Shown here: positions 1-8,341 of the stretch, in pieces
How the letters are laid out: the number at the start of each line of letters is the position of its first letter
How positions within the stretch are numbered: the stretch's first letter is position 1
Source of the DNA: Pseudooceanicola antarcticus
GTDB lineage: Bacteria; Pseudomonadota; Alphaproteobacteria; Rhodobacterales; Rhodobacteraceae
Length of the DNA: 64,000 bases
Assembly: GCF_900215355.1 (NCBI RefSeq)
Contig: NZ_OBEA01000003.1
Coordinates: forward strand, 1-64,000
Reading direction: 5' to 3'
Notes under the pieces: model-generated
Database searches by the model: none
The model's input: only the letters and a program-made list of their open reading frames with translations
Told to the model about the DNA's origin: nothing
Made by a program: the position numbers and the translations under genes

Positions 1-72
1 CCCGGAAGTTAAGTGCCGTCGCGCTGATGGTACTGCGGCTTAAGTCGTGGGAGAGTAAGTCGCCGCCAGACC
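1..72 (+). rRNA. rrf: 5S ribosomal RNA, 3' part (cut by window edge)
   Basis: The first bases match the conserved second half of bacterial 5S rRNA: the loop-region CCGGAAGTTAAG, the GATGGTACTGC segment, the GTGGGAGAGTA segment and the closing GTCGCCGCCAGACC. The 5' half lies outside the window, so an rRNA operon ends here. The exact 3' end is uncertain by one or two bases. Confidence 0.93.
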
Positions 73-104
73 TAGTAAAGATCCAATAAAACGATACCAA
101 AAAC

Positions 105-142
105 AAAACAGCCCGCTGACATAAAACTCAGCGGGCTGTTTT
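105..142 (+). terminator. rRNA operon terminator
   Basis: A perfect inverted repeat built on CAGCCCGCTGA and TCAGCGGGCTG is flanked by A-rich sequence on the left and ends in TTTT. It lies about 35 bases past the 5S rRNA end and is a typical Rho-independent terminator for the rRNA operon. Confidence 0.9.
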
Positions 143-259
143 GTGTTCTGCCCCCCTGCTTCCAGACCGCCGTTAACGAGTTTGTCAGACATCTGTAGTC
201 CGGGCTTAACGCGGCATTTACACCTGACTCATTCGACGCAAATTGTCTGGAGTGAGGCC

Positions 260-511
260 ATGGAGCCCTTTTCCCTGCTTTCAGTGGGCATGATCATTGC
301 TGCCGATTTCGACAAGCAGCTGCACCTGATGGCCGGCATGGCGATCCATGTGGCGGCGCAGGAGTTGGAGCTGACCCCGCTCGAAGCCTGCCTGCTGAGC
401 TTTGGTGCCGGCCTGGCGAAAGAGGCCTGGGATAGCCGTGGCCATGGCAACGTGGAGTTCGAGGACCTGGCGGCGACGGCCTTCGGCTGCCAAGTGACGA
501 TCCGCTTCTGA
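260..511 (+). CDS. Small YfiM/DUF2279-like protein
   Basis: This 83-residue protein carries the DKQLHLMAG motif near residues 18-26 and a GLAKEAWD motif near residues 51-58, followed by an EFEDLAATAFG segment. That order (D-K-x-x-H, then G-x-x-K-E-x-x-D, then D-x-x-A-T-x-x-G) is typical of YfiM/DUF2279-type small envelope proteins of unknown function. I chose the ATG at 260 because GGAGTGAGG lies just upstream; an in-frame start at 143 would add unrelated residues that overlap the rRNA terminator. There is no classical signal peptide, although the first 16 residues are hydrophobic. No operon partner is evident. Family placement is by motif memory. Confidence 0.6.
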   Translation: MEPFSLLSVGMIIAADFDKQLHLMAGMAIHVAAQELELTPLEACLLSFGAGLAKEAWDSRGHGNVEFEDLAATAFGCQVTIRF

Positions 512-664
512 CAAGGGCATGAGGGGCGCCAGGCGGCGCGAGAAACGCCCTGGAATGCCTCCTGCGGCCGAGGTGCGCCAATGGATGCGGCTACGGGGTG
601 TCGCCCGGGTCCGAGCTGGCATAGGCTCTGGCGCGCGACCCCGTCGATCAGAATAGAGGACCAG

Positions 665-1387
665 ATGAAACTCACCGATTTCAAAGCGCTTACCTTCGAT
701 GTCTATGGCACATTGATCGACTGGGAGACCGGCATGGTGGAGGGCCTGGCCGAGCTCGTCGCCAAGGCGGAGCGGCCGCTCAGCCGCAACGAGATTCTCG
801 AGGCCCATGCCCGGCATGAATCCACGCAGCAGAAGTACACGCCGGCGATGAAGTACAGCGAGCTGCTCTCGGTGGTCTACAAGCGCTTGGCGGAGGAATG
901 GGGCGTCCCCTACAGCCGCGAGGATTGTGTGGCCTACGGCCAGTCGGTGAAGAATTGGCCGGCCTTCCCGGACTCCGCCGAAGCCCTGGCCTATCTGAAG
1001 ACGCACTACAAGCTGGTGGTGCTGACCAATGTCGACAACGAAAGCTTCCGCTTCTCGAACGACAAGCTGGGGGTGGAGTTCGACGCCCGCTACACGGCCG
1101 AGGATGTGGGAAGCTACAAGCCCGCGGATCGGAACTTCGACTACATGCTCGAGAAGATCGGCGATATCGGCATCGAGAAGAGCCAGATCCTTCATACGGC
1201 AGAAAGCATGTTCCACGATCACGGCCCGGCCAACCGCCATGGGCTGCGCAATTGCTGGATCTACCGTCGCTACGACCAGGAGGGCTTTGGCGCCACGATG
1301 AACCCCGGTGACATGCCGCAATACGACTTCCGCTTCAACTCGATGGCAGACCTGGTGAAGGCGCATCAGGCAGAGCTGAGCGGCTAG
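665..1387 (+). CDS. Haloacid dehalogenase type II (HAD superfamily hydrolase)
   Basis: This 240-residue protein has the layout of L-2-haloacid dehalogenases. The HAD motif I nucleophile is Asp12 in FDVYGTL, motif II is the VVLTNVDN segment with its Thr, and the motif III region is YKPADRNFDY with a conserved Lys. Known family members hydrolyse short 2-halocarboxylic acids through an aspartyl ester, but many close relatives act on other substrates, so the substrate is unknown here. The start at 665 is preceded by AGAGGACC, which can serve as the ribosome site. The gene is alone on its strand and is followed by a bidirectional terminator and a tRNA gene. The protein looks cytosolic and full length. 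Confidence 0.85.
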   Translation: MKLTDFKALTFDVYGTLIDWETGMVEGLAELVAKAERPLSRNEILEAHARHESTQQKYTPAMKYSELLSVVYKRLAEEWGVPYSREDCVAYGQSVKNWPAFPDSAEALAYLKTHYKLVVLTNVDNESFRFSNDKLGVEFDARYTAEDVGSYKPADRNFDYMLEKIGDIGIEKSQILHTAESMFHDHGPANRHGLRNCWIYRRYDQEGFGATMNPGDMPQYDFRFNSMADLVKAHQAELSG

Positions 1388-1459
1388 GACGCGGGTCAGG
1401 CGGGGCGGGCTCTGTGCCGCGCCCCGGCTGGCGGCGGTGACATGTCGCTGAAAACACAA

Positions 1460-1490
1460 ACGCCCCGAGCCTAAGCTACGGGGCGTTTTG
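1460..1490. terminator. Bidirectional terminator between HAD gene and tRNA-fMet
   Basis: The arms ACGCCCCG and CGGGGCGT form a hairpin with a 10-base loop. The plus strand continues into TTTTG and the minus strand into TTTGTGTTTT, so one structure can end both the dehalogenase transcript and the tRNA transcript. Confidence 0.75.
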
Positions 1491-1493
1491 TAT

Positions 1494-1570
<77 letters not shown>

Positions 1571-1910
1571 CCAATTTTCGTGAGGCGCGTCGTCCTCATC
1601 GAATGGAGCCCCGATGTAGCCCCAACTCGGAGGAGGCGCAAGGGCCTCGGGGCGCTTTTTTTGACAAAATCGTAAAACCTTTTCGGGTTCTTGGGGCGGC
1701 GCAATTTTCTACCCCGTAGAGGCTGGTTTTCGCAATGAAAACAATGCCGTTACCCCCGGGTCAACGGGTGGCAAGGGACAGAGGGGTCGGCACCGGTGGC
1801 GGGCGGTGTCCCGCCTGCCTTGGGGATTCGCGGAAGTGAATCGGCGGCCCGGCAGGCGGCGGGCAAACCCCTTGCTGCTGCGGGCCGCGCGGATGGCCTT
1901 GCGGCCTGGA
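1571..1910. other. Gene-free spacer upstream of tRNA-fMet
   Basis: This 340-base stretch holds the promoter region of the minus-strand tRNA gene, but I could not point to a convincing -35/-10 pair. It contains a seven-T run at 1656-1662 and a TTGACA-like word on the plus strand at about 1662 that has no partner. Reading frames here lack family signals and look like chance frames. I see nothing else. Confidence 0.5.
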
Positions 1911-2213
1911 TCAGTCGAAGTCGAAGATCTCGCTCAGCAGCGATTTGCGCTTCTTCTTCTTGTAGTACTTCTTGTCGTAGCCGCCCTTGTACTGCCCGTG
2001 ATGCTGGGCACGCGGGTCGTAGCGGCGGTCCTCGCCGTAGCTGTCGCGCGGCGGTGCGCTGCGGGCGGGGGCTGCGGGTTCGGCGCTGCGCTCGATGATC
2101 TTGTCCAGCTCGCCGCGATCCAGCCAGACACCACGGCACGTGGGGCAATAGTCGATCTCGACTCCCTGCCTGTCCGTCATCAAAAGCTCGGTCCCGTCCA
2201 CTGGGCATCGCAT
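1911..2213 (-). CDS. TFIIB-type zinc-ribbon protein
   Basis: This 100-residue protein has the zf-TFIIB (COG3809-like) signature: CPVDG at residues 3-7, then GVEIDYCPTCRGVWLDRGEL at about residues 17-36. Cys3, Cys23 and Cys26 are obvious metal ligands. The tail is low in complexity and ends in a KKYYKKKKRK stretch and the acidic end IFDFD, so it may contact nucleic acid or a partner protein. The start at 2213 has AAGGAG upstream; an in-frame start further up would extend into an unconserved leader. The function of the family is not known. It stands alone, divergent from the CtrA-like regulator across a 361-base gap. Confidence 0.8.
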   Translation of the reverse strand: MRCPVDGTELLMTDRQGVEIDYCPTCRGVWLDRGELDKIIERSAEPAAPARSAPPRDSYGEDRRYDPRAQHHGQYKGGYDKKYYKKKKRKSLLSEIFDFD

Positions 2214-2574
2214 CGGCAGCTCTCCTTCTTTTCGCTTCGTTTCCAGATGGGGCCGCGCGGGGCGGGGTGCAACCGGGCGCCTGCCGATGTTAACCAAGCT
2301 CTTGGAAAATTTGAGACTTATCCTTTTGTATAGATGACCGGGCGGGGGTTACCGGGGTATTACATCCCTGTCAGGCAGGCGTCGCCGCAAGGGCAACGGC
2401 CGCAGGACAATCGGGGCGCCGGCTGGCCGGCGCGTTCATCGCGCAGAGGGCATGGCGCCCGCGCATTACATCCGAGTTCGACGGTGTGGGCCGCAGGCAT
2501 GTCCCTCCCGTCGGCGGCCGCTCTCTCTCCACATCCCCGTCGGGCTCGGCCCAAGGGAAGAAATGGAGATCGGC
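2214..2574. other. Divergent intergenic region, zinc-ribbon gene / CtrA-like regulator
   Basis: This 361-base gap must hold the promoters of both flanking genes. It has an AT-rich patch at 2302-2335 and a TTAACCAAGC word at 2290-2299 that resembles a CtrA half-site; the same ten bases recur at 3386-3395. I found no clean sigma-70 promoter and no RNA gene. Confidence 0.4.
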
Positions 2575-3273
2575 ATGCGCCTTCTGGTTACGGACACCAC
2601 CTGGAATATCGCGGGCCTTGCCCATGCCATGGGCAAGGAAGGCTTCTATATCACCGAGGCCGCCTCGGGGGGCGAGGTGCTGGAATATGCCTCCTCTGCC
2701 GAGCAGAACGCGATCCTGCTCGATCCCGACCTGCCCGACATGAAGGCCTCTGACCTTGTGGCGCAGCTGCGGGCCAATCATCCGCGCATGGTGATCGTGG
2801 TGGCCTCGCGCCGGGTCGACGATGCGCTGCGCAAAAGCTTCATGGCCCGTGGCGCGGACGAGGTGATCGAATGGCCCTGCAAGCCCATCGAGATCGCCGC
2901 CCGGCTGCGCGCCTATATCCGCCGGGCCTGCGGCTTCGCGCATCCCGTGCTCGAGACCGGCGCGCTGAGTGTCGACGTGGATGCGCGTTCGGTCCATTGG
3001 GGCGACATGCCGATCCACCTGACCCGCCTGGAGTACGAGCTGGTCGAGATGCTGGTCCTGCGCGCCGGTGGCATGGTCTCGCGCGAGCAGATCATGCTGC
3101 AGCTATACGCCTGGCAGGATGAGCCCGACCCCAAGATCATCGACGTCTACATCTGCCGCATCCGGGCCAAGCTTGCCGCCATCGGAGCGCCCGAGGATGT
3201 CATGGTCACGGCCTTCGGCCAGGGGGTGCGTATCCCGGCGCTCACGCCCATGCGGAAGCACAAGGCGGCCTGA
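2575..3273 (+). CDS. CtrA-like OmpR-family response regulator with altered receiver
   Basis: This 232-residue protein has a receiver domain (about residues 1-115) and a C-terminal OmpR/PhoB winged helix (about 128-225, including LTRLEYELVEMLV and a VDVYICRIRAKL-like recognition helix, here IIDVYICRIRAKL). It is close to the size and layout of CtrA. The phospho-acceptor Asp50 in LLDPDLPDM and the later Lys in CKPIE are kept, but the acidic pair after the first strand, EDD in CtrA, reads TDT. This may weaken Mg2+ binding and phosphorylation. I chose ATG 2575 because GGAG sits five bases before it and MRLL matches CtrA starts; ATG 2563 is possible. It is more likely a paralogue than CtrA itself, and no kinase is adjacent. 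Confidence 0.82.
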   Translation: MRLLVTDTTWNIAGLAHAMGKEGFYITEAASGGEVLEYASSAEQNAILLDPDLPDMKASDLVAQLRANHPRMVIVVASRRVDDALRKSFMARGADEVIEWPCKPIEIAARLRAYIRRACGFAHPVLETGALSVDVDARSVHWGDMPIHLTRLEYELVEMLVLRAGGMVSREQIMLQLYAWQDEPDPKIIDVYICRIRAKLAAIGAPEDVMVTAFGQGVRIPALTPMRKHKAA

Positions 3274-3431
3274 CAGGGCCGGCCCGACCTCTAAGAGACG
3301 CGTCCAGCCGCGCAGGGGCGGGGGCGGGCCCTGGGCCTGTCCCCGCCTCGTTGGGGCGAAACCCTTCATCTTCGTTATTCGACTATTAACCAAGCCGTCC
3401 CAGTCTGGAGAAAACCCCAGGGAGGCGGATC

Positions 3432-4079
3432 TTGCGTTTCACCATTGCAGTCCTGCTCTGTCTGGCCCTCTGGCCAGCTACGCTTTCGGCGGGGGCCTGG
3501 CCACGCGGCAAGGGGGCGCATTTCCTCTCTGTCACGGGGCGGGTCGTGGGCGCAGAGGATGGCAGCTGGACGCAAAGCTACACGCTCTTCCATGAATATG
3601 GGCTGACGGACCGGCTGACCCTTTCGACGGATTTCGGCGGCGCGATCTCGGGGCTGGAGAAGCTGGTCAGCTATGTCTCGGTCCCGATGGGAGAGCGCCT
3701 TGGCTTTCGCCTGGCGCTGGACATGGGCGCGGGCAAGGTGGCCGGGGAGTGGGTGCTGCGGCCGGGGCTGTCCTTCGGGCGCGGGCTCGAGCGCCCCTCG
3801 GGCTGGATCGCCGGAGAGCTGGCGGCAGAGGTCTTTGCCGGCACCGGCGCGGTGGACTGGAAGTTCGACCTGACCCTCGGTCTCAGCCCCGGCAGGCGGG
3901 CGAAGTACTACATGCAGCTGCAGAGCGGCCAGCGCGCCGGAGACCCCGCCTTCGCGCGGCTGGCGGGGTCTCTGGCCTGGAAGATCCGCGACGGCACCTG
4001 GCTGGATATCGGCGGCTCTGTCGGGTTGGCCAACAGCGATCCCTATCGGCTGAAGCTGGGGATCTGGCGGGAATTCTGA
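3432..4079 (+). CDS. Secreted protein of unknown function, outer-membrane-like
   Basis: The 215-residue product begins with a clear signal peptide (basic MRF, a hydrophobic core, and a likely cut after TLSA near residue 20). The rest alternates short polar and hydrophobic strands with many Gly and aromatic residues and ends in an aromatic residue (IWREF), as outer-membrane beta-barrels do. The start codon is TTG at 3432, supported by GGGAGGCGGA immediately upstream and by the signal peptide beginning there. The stop codon overlaps a possible start of the next gene by one base. I do not recognise a specific family. A small beta-barrel or a periplasmic beta protein is the best guess. Confidence 0.65.
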   Translation: MRFTIAVLLCLALWPATLSAGAWPRGKGAHFLSVTGRVVGAEDGSWTQSYTLFHEYGLTDRLTLSTDFGGAISGLEKLVSYVSVPMGERLGFRLALDMGAGKVAGEWVLRPGLSFGRGLERPSGWIAGELAAEVFAGTGAVDWKFDLTLGLSPGRRAKYYMQLQSGQRAGDPAFARLAGSLAWKIRDGTWLDIGGSVGLANSDPYRLKLGIWREF

Positions 4080-4114
4080 TGACAGCCCGGCCGCGGCGGG
4101 GCAAGACGGGGCCC

Positions 4115-4609
4115 ATGGCCGAGAGAACCACAGATCCGATCCGCCCGACCGATGACGACGCCCGCGCCCTGGCGCAGGGCCTGATGCGTGACGCCGCCTT
4201 CGGTGCCCTGGGCACCCTGCGGGACGGGGCGCCCCTGGTCACCCGGATCGCGCTCTTCTGCCCCGAGGACGGCGTGCCGGTGACGCTGGTCTCGCGGCTA
4301 TCGGCCCACACGGGCGCGCTGCTGGAGGGGGCGAGGGTCTCTCTACTTCTGGGGGAGCCCGGCGCGAAGGGAGATCCGCTGACCCACCCGCGCCTCTCGA
4401 TGCAGGCGCTGGCCGACCCGGTGACCCGCAACGATGCCCGTTTCGAGGCACTGGCCGGGGCCTATGTGGCGGCGCGGCCGAAGTCCAAGCTCTACATCGG
4501 TTTCGCCGACTTCCTGCTGGTGCGTTTCCCGCCCGAAGGCGCGTTGCTGAACGGCGGCTTCGGCGCCGCCTTCCGCCTGACCGCCGAGGACCTGTTGCCT
4601 GAGGGCTGA
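4115..4609 (+). CDS. Pyridoxamine 5'-phosphate oxidase-like FMN-binding protein (HugZ type)
   Basis: The 164-residue protein fits the split-barrel, pyridoxamine-phosphate-oxidase-like family. An N-terminal helix (DDDARALAQGLMRDA) is followed by the GALGTLRDGAPLVTRIAL strand-turn-strand, a second barrel half with SRLSAHTGALLEGARVSLL, and a PLTHPRLSMQA segment typical of HugZ-like haem-utilisation or FMN proteins. The substrate cannot be told from sequence. The ATG at 4115 starts close to the domain; an upstream ATG at 4079 overlaps the preceding stop codon and would add 12 residues by translational coupling. Which start is used is open. The gene converges on the beta-helix gene at 4663. Confidence 0.78.
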   Translation: MAERTTDPIRPTDDDARALAQGLMRDAAFGALGTLRDGAPLVTRIALFCPEDGVPVTLVSRLSAHTGALLEGARVSLLLGEPGAKGDPLTHPRLSMQALADPVTRNDARFEALAGAYVAARPKSKLYIGFADFLLVRFPPEGALLNGGFGAAFRLTAEDLLPEG

Positions 4610-4662
4610 TAGGACAACGCCTCCCCGAGGGGAGACGTCCTTGGCGACAGCGCTGCGTCAGG

Positions 4663-6954
4663 TCAGAGGGGATCGTCCATCCGCACCGTCACGGTGACAG
4701 TGCCTTCGACGGCCTCGCCCCAGTTCAGGGTCACCTGGTCGCGGTTCGCCCCTTCCTTGGTCTTCACGTAGGGCATCCCGTGATGGGCCACGTTGGCGCC
4801 ATTGGCGATCTTGCCGTTGGCGACCACGGAGGAGACGGTCTGGGCCCAGCCTCCGAAGGGCAGCTTGGGCGCACAGTCGAGGGTCCAGACGGTGCTGGTC
4901 GAGGGCTCGGTATGCTTGATCACCAGCGGGTTCACCGCGCCGGTGTCCACCAGGTTGAACATGTTGCCCGAGAAGGTGACGTTGGTGATCTTGTCGTAGT
5001 CGAGGTCCGCGAAGCTGGTGTCGACGCTCTCTACCCGGTCGATGGAACCGTGGATGCAGCGGAAAATATTGCCGTTGATGTTGACCCCGTTCAGGTAGTG
5101 CCCCGCGCCATAGGGTTTGATCACCAGGAAGGTGAACCAGGGCGCCACGTCGCTGCACAGGCAGATGTTGTCCGAGACGTTGAGCCCCGAAAAGCTGAAC
5201 TCGCTGGAAAACCCCGGCGCGTCGTCGTGTTCGTTGCCCCATTCGATGAAGCAATTGTCGATGTAATTGCCGTTGATCGTCGCCCGCGCGTTGGTCCGGC
5301 TCAGCACGATGCCCGGCGTGCGGATGCCCGCATCGGCATTGTCGCCGCCGAAGAAGTGGTTGCCGGTGATGATCGAGCCCGTGCCCGCGATCACCGCGAA
5401 GGTGCGCAGCTGCTGCACCCGGTTGTTGCGCAGCTTTATGTCGTTGGCATTGGTATTCAGCGCGATCGACACCCGGTCCTGGCTGAGCGCGCCGCTTTCG
5501 TCCGAGATGAACTGGCAGCGGTCCACCAGCATGCCCTGGCAGCCGGTGCCATGGCTGGTGATGCCGCGATCCTTGGGCCGCGTGATGTAGCAGTCGCGCA
5601 GATGGAAGATCAGGCCGGCGGGCGCCAACAGGATGGCGCTGCAATCGCCGCCGCACTGGAACTCGATATCCGACATCGAGAACTTGTCGAGGTAATCGAA
5701 GCCCGAGAAGTCGAGCATGTACTTGAAGCGCTGGAAGGTGAAGGTCTGGGTGCCCGCCGCATCATGGAGCGGCAGCGAGAGCGTCAGCTTCTGCTGCGCC
5801 ACGTTGACCGAGGTGACATAGACCTCGCGCCCCACGCCATTGCCCTGCACCAGGGAGCCGGGCTGGATGTTGGCGATATTGGTGACGCCTGTCAGCTCGC
5901 GGGAATTGGCCGGGTCGTAGGTGCCCTGGCTGGTGGTGATGTCGGTGTCCCAGGCGCTGCCGCCCTGGCAATCGAACTGGCCGTTGCAGATGTGGCGGCG
6001 CTGCGCGTAGCAGGTCTTGTTGGCCAGGGCCGCCTGCATGTCGATGGGCTGGGTCACCTTGATGCGGCGGCCGCCCAGGTCCAGGCTTTCGTGGTCCGAG
6101 TTGTTCAGCAGCGACTGGAAGGCCTTCTTGAAGGCCAGCTCCTCGTCGTCGAAGGCGTCGATATAGGCGGGCAGGTGGAAGTCCTTGGTCAGCGACAGCA
6201 CGGCGTCCGCGGGCATGGAGAGCGTGCCGTCGAACTGGGTGCGGTTGTCGAAGGTCATGCTGTCCGAAAGGTAGAAGGTGCCTTCGGGGATCTTCACCAG
6301 CCGACCGTCGGCGGCGGCATCGGCGGCCTGGAAGGCGGCCAGGTCATCGGTCACGCCATCGCCCCTGGCGCCGAAGTCGCGCACGTCGACCCAGGCCAGC
6401 ATGTCGCGCAGGAAGACCTCGGTCACATCTTCGATGCGCAGATCGTCGATGCGGATGATCCCGCCATTGGCGCCGGTCAGGTCCAGCCCGAAATGGCCGT
6501 AGACCGGCGTGGTCCCCCAGGCCATGTCCACCCCGTCGCGGTCGCCGCTGCCGACGATGGCGCTGATCTCGACCACCTCGCCGTAGCTCGACAGGGCGGT
6601 GGCCGGGCCGGTCTCGGTCAGCCCGGCGACATGGCCGTCAGAGCTGTCGCCGGCCCAACCCGCGATGCGTACCGAGGGGAAGTTGCCGCTGACCGCCTTC
6701 ACCCTGGCGCTGATGCGCAGGTAGCAGCCGGGCAGGATCGGGGTCTCGCCCATGTAGCGCAGTTTCTGGGTGGTCGCGCCCTTGAGCAGTTCGAGGCAGC
6801 CGCCGAAGTCCTGGTCGGCGGCGATGATCGCTGCATTGGGGTCGCCCTGGTAGCTGTCCGAGCCTGGCGTGCCGTCACCGCTCGACCATTGGTCCAACCC
6901 GTTCTCGAATGCCGGGGGCATGAAGAGAATGCCGTCCGTGATCGCCTTGTTCAT
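4663..6954 (-). CDS. Pectate-lyase-superfamily right-handed beta-helix protein
   Basis: This 763-residue protein has an N-terminal beta-sandwich-like region (about 1-185, a carbohydrate-binding type of fold by composition), then the Pectate_lyase_3/GH28-related entry motif VRDFGARGDGVTDDLAAFQAA (about 190-212), then many short Asn/Gly-rich beta-helix coils such as NRVQQL, ITGNHFFGG, INGNYIDN and VSDNICL. Such proteins cut or bind acidic polysaccharides, or form the shaft of phage tail spikes. No Sec or Tat signal peptide and no C-terminal RTX repeats were seen, so its route out of the cell, if any, is unclear. No phage genes surround it. It is a single gene converging on the HugZ-like gene. 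Substrate and catalytic residues are unknown. Confidence 0.72.
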   Translation of the reverse strand: MNKAITDGILFMPPAFENGLDQWSSGDGTPGSDSYQGDPNAAIIAADQDFGGCLELLKGATTQKLRYMGETPILPGCYLRISARVKAVSGNFPSVRIAGWAGDSSDGHVAGLTETGPATALSSYGEVVEISAIVGSGDRDGVDMAWGTTPVYGHFGLDLTGANGGIIRIDDLRIEDVTEVFLRDMLAWVDVRDFGARGDGVTDDLAAFQAADAAADGRLVKIPEGTFYLSDSMTFDNRTQFDGTLSMPADAVLSLTKDFHLPAYIDAFDDEELAFKKAFQSLLNNSDHESLDLGGRRIKVTQPIDMQAALANKTCYAQRRHICNGQFDCQGGSAWDTDITTSQGTYDPANSRELTGVTNIANIQPGSLVQGNGVGREVYVTSVNVAQQKLTLSLPLHDAAGTQTFTFQRFKYMLDFSGFDYLDKFSMSDIEFQCGGDCSAILLAPAGLIFHLRDCYITRPKDRGITSHGTGCQGMLVDRCQFISDESGALSQDRVSIALNTNANDIKLRNNRVQQLRTFAVIAGTGSIITGNHFFGGDNADAGIRTPGIVLSRTNARATINGNYIDNCFIEWGNEHDDAPGFSSEFSFSGLNVSDNICLCSDVAPWFTFLVIKPYGAGHYLNGVNINGNIFRCIHGSIDRVESVDTSFADLDYDKITNVTFSGNMFNLVDTGAVNPLVIKHTEPSTSTVWTLDCAPKLPFGGWAQTVSSVVANGKIANGANVAHHGMPYVKTKEGANRDQVTLNWGEAVEGTVTVTVRMDDPL

Positions 6955-7050
6955 GCCGAAGCCCTTTCCTCTGCCGCGACGCCGCGCGGCGCCGAATGGG
7001 CGAAAGGGCTAACAACACTCTCTTAACGGAGGCTGGGAGGACCGTGCGGC

Positions 7051-7455
7051 TTAGACCGCGGGCTGAGAGGCCGGCAGGCGGCGCACGGAGTCGATCTTCC
7101 AGCCGTCCTCGGTTTCGATCAGCAGGTATTCCAGCATGTGGACGCGGCCCTTCTGGTCCTCGATCATCAGCACCTGGGCCTGTCCGTTGCCGCGAGGCTC
7201 CATGCCCATGAAGCGGAAGAGACGCGGGGCCAGCACCTCGGGGTAGCCGAGCCGCAGCATGCGCTCGAAATTGTCGACCGGGCCGAAGTAGCCCCGGATG
7301 CCGGGGGAGGCCATCTCGTAGGCGCCTGGGAAATCGCCCTGCCTGAGGGCCTCCATTTGGGTGCTGATGACGCTTCTCACCGCGTCGTCCTGTTGTGCCG
7401 TGGCGGGGCCTGTGAGCAGCAGGGCTGTCAGCAGGCCGATCATGAACCGCAACAT
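7051..7455 (-). CDS. Secreted DUF4864-family protein
   Basis: The 134-residue protein starts with a signal peptide (MLRFMIGLLTALLLTGPATA, cut near residue 20-21). The mature part, from DDAVRSVISTQMEALRQGDF onward, matches the small alpha+beta DUF4864 family, with the GIRGYFG and LRLGYPEVLAPR segments typical of the group and a terminal WKIDSVR strand. The function is unknown; the fold resembles NTF2-like proteins. It is probably periplasmic. The gene is monocistronic: 96 bases separate it from the beta-helix gene and 52 from the DUF4336 gene, all on the minus strand. Confidence 0.8.
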   Translation of the reverse strand: MLRFMIGLLTALLLTGPATAQQDDAVRSVISTQMEALRQGDFPGAYEMASPGIRGYFGPVDNFERMLRLGYPEVLAPRLFRFMGMEPRGNGQAQVLMIEDQKGRVHMLEYLLIETEDGWKIDSVRRLPASQPAV

Positions 7456-7507
7456 GTCTTACCTCCGGGAACTCGTACAAACACACTCCCCTAGAGTTAG
7501 ATCTTGT

Positions 7508-8239
7508 TTACGCTTGGTCAAGCAGGCGGGCAAAGGCCCGGCGCAGGCGGGCGGTGGCGCCGGACTGCCAGGGCTCTCCGTGGGACATGACCGCGCGCTC
7601 GGGCTGCCATGAGAGCATCGTCTCGACGTGGCCCCTGAGGGCCACCTTGTCGAAGGTGGCGCGCATGTCGGGCGGCATCCGCCCGTCGGGGCGCACGATA
7701 CCCGCCAGCGCGACCAGTTTTCCCATCAGCCAGGGCAGTTTCGCCGGATCGAAGTTCTCGATGAAGTCCGTCAGCACCAGGCAGCGCGAGGGGGCGTGGA
7801 AGAAGACCATCTCCTGCAGGACCTTGCTGCCGGTCACCAGGTGGCCCTGCAGCACGCCCTCCCAGCAGGCCTCGAGCCCCAGCTCTTCCGCCGGACCGAT
7901 CTCGACCCGGCGCGAGGCGGCGCGGGCGCGGACACCCGGAGCGACCCAGGCCTTCGCCTGCGGATAGCGGGCCTGCCAGTCGGGAAGGGCGGCGTAGTGG
8001 ATGGCATTGGGGGCGACGATATGGGTGATGGGCCCGAGCGCCTCGACAGCCGCGAACAGGGCCTCATCGGCGCGGATCGGCGAATGCACCCAGAGCCCGC
8101 CAGAGGGCAGGCGCACGATCGTCATCCGGGTGGAAAAGGGCAGGCCGTAGAAACGGATATGCGGCCCGTCCACGATCCAGAGATCCGTTCCGAATGGCTT
8201 CGGCACGTTCAGCGGTTCATATCCCGTGGTGCGGCGCAT
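7508..8239 (-). CDS. DUF4336 family protein (metallo-beta-lactamase-like)
   Basis: The 243-residue protein resembles DUF4336 proteins, which look like reduced metallo-beta-lactamase folds. Visible landmarks are DLWIVDGP, the STRMTIVRLPSGGLWVHSPI strands, THIVAPNAIHY in the position where the HxHxDH motif would lie, and VLTDFIENF and MSHGEPW in the later metal-site positions. The usual His cluster is not complete, so ordinary beta-lactamase hydrolase activity is doubtful. No signal peptide is seen. It follows lysK on the minus strand after a 102-base gap with a stem-loop. The role is unknown. Confidence 0.75.
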   Translation of the reverse strand: MRRTTGYEPLNVPKPFGTDLWIVDGPHIRFYGLPFSTRMTIVRLPSGGLWVHSPIRADEALFAAVEALGPITHIVAPNAIHYAALPDWQARYPQAKAWVAPGVRARAASRRVEIGPAEELGLEACWEGVLQGHLVTGSKVLQEMVFFHAPSRCLVLTDFIENFDPAKLPWLMGKLVALAGIVRPDGRMPPDMRATFDKVALRGHVETMLSWQPERAVMSHGEPWQSGATARLRRAFARLLDQA

Positions 8240-8290
8240 GGCGGGCCCTCCCTGCCGCGCAGCATCGGAGCCTGCCCGGGGAAGTGCAAC

Positions 8291-8314
8291 GGGCCGGCCC
8301 CGAAGGACCGGCCC
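8291..8314 (-). terminator. GC-rich stem-loop after lysK
   Basis: GGGCCGGCCC and GGACCGGCCC pair with one mismatch around a CGAA tetraloop (TTCG on the minus strand). No T-tract follows on the minus strand, so termination by this structure alone would be weak. Confidence 0.4.
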
Positions 8315-8341
8315 TGCCGTGGTAACAATCGCGTGCGGGGC

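Noticed and set aside
143-259. N-terminal extension of the small YfiM-like protein from an ATG at 143
   Set aside because: It would begin at the foot of the rRNA terminator and adds unrelated Pro/Ser/Thr-rich residues. The ATG at 260 has a better ribosome site and starts at the conserved part.
4663-6954. Beta-helix protein considered as a phage tail spike marking a prophage
   Set aside because: No capsid, portal, tail, integrase or lysis genes are nearby, and the neighbours are ordinary chromosomal genes.
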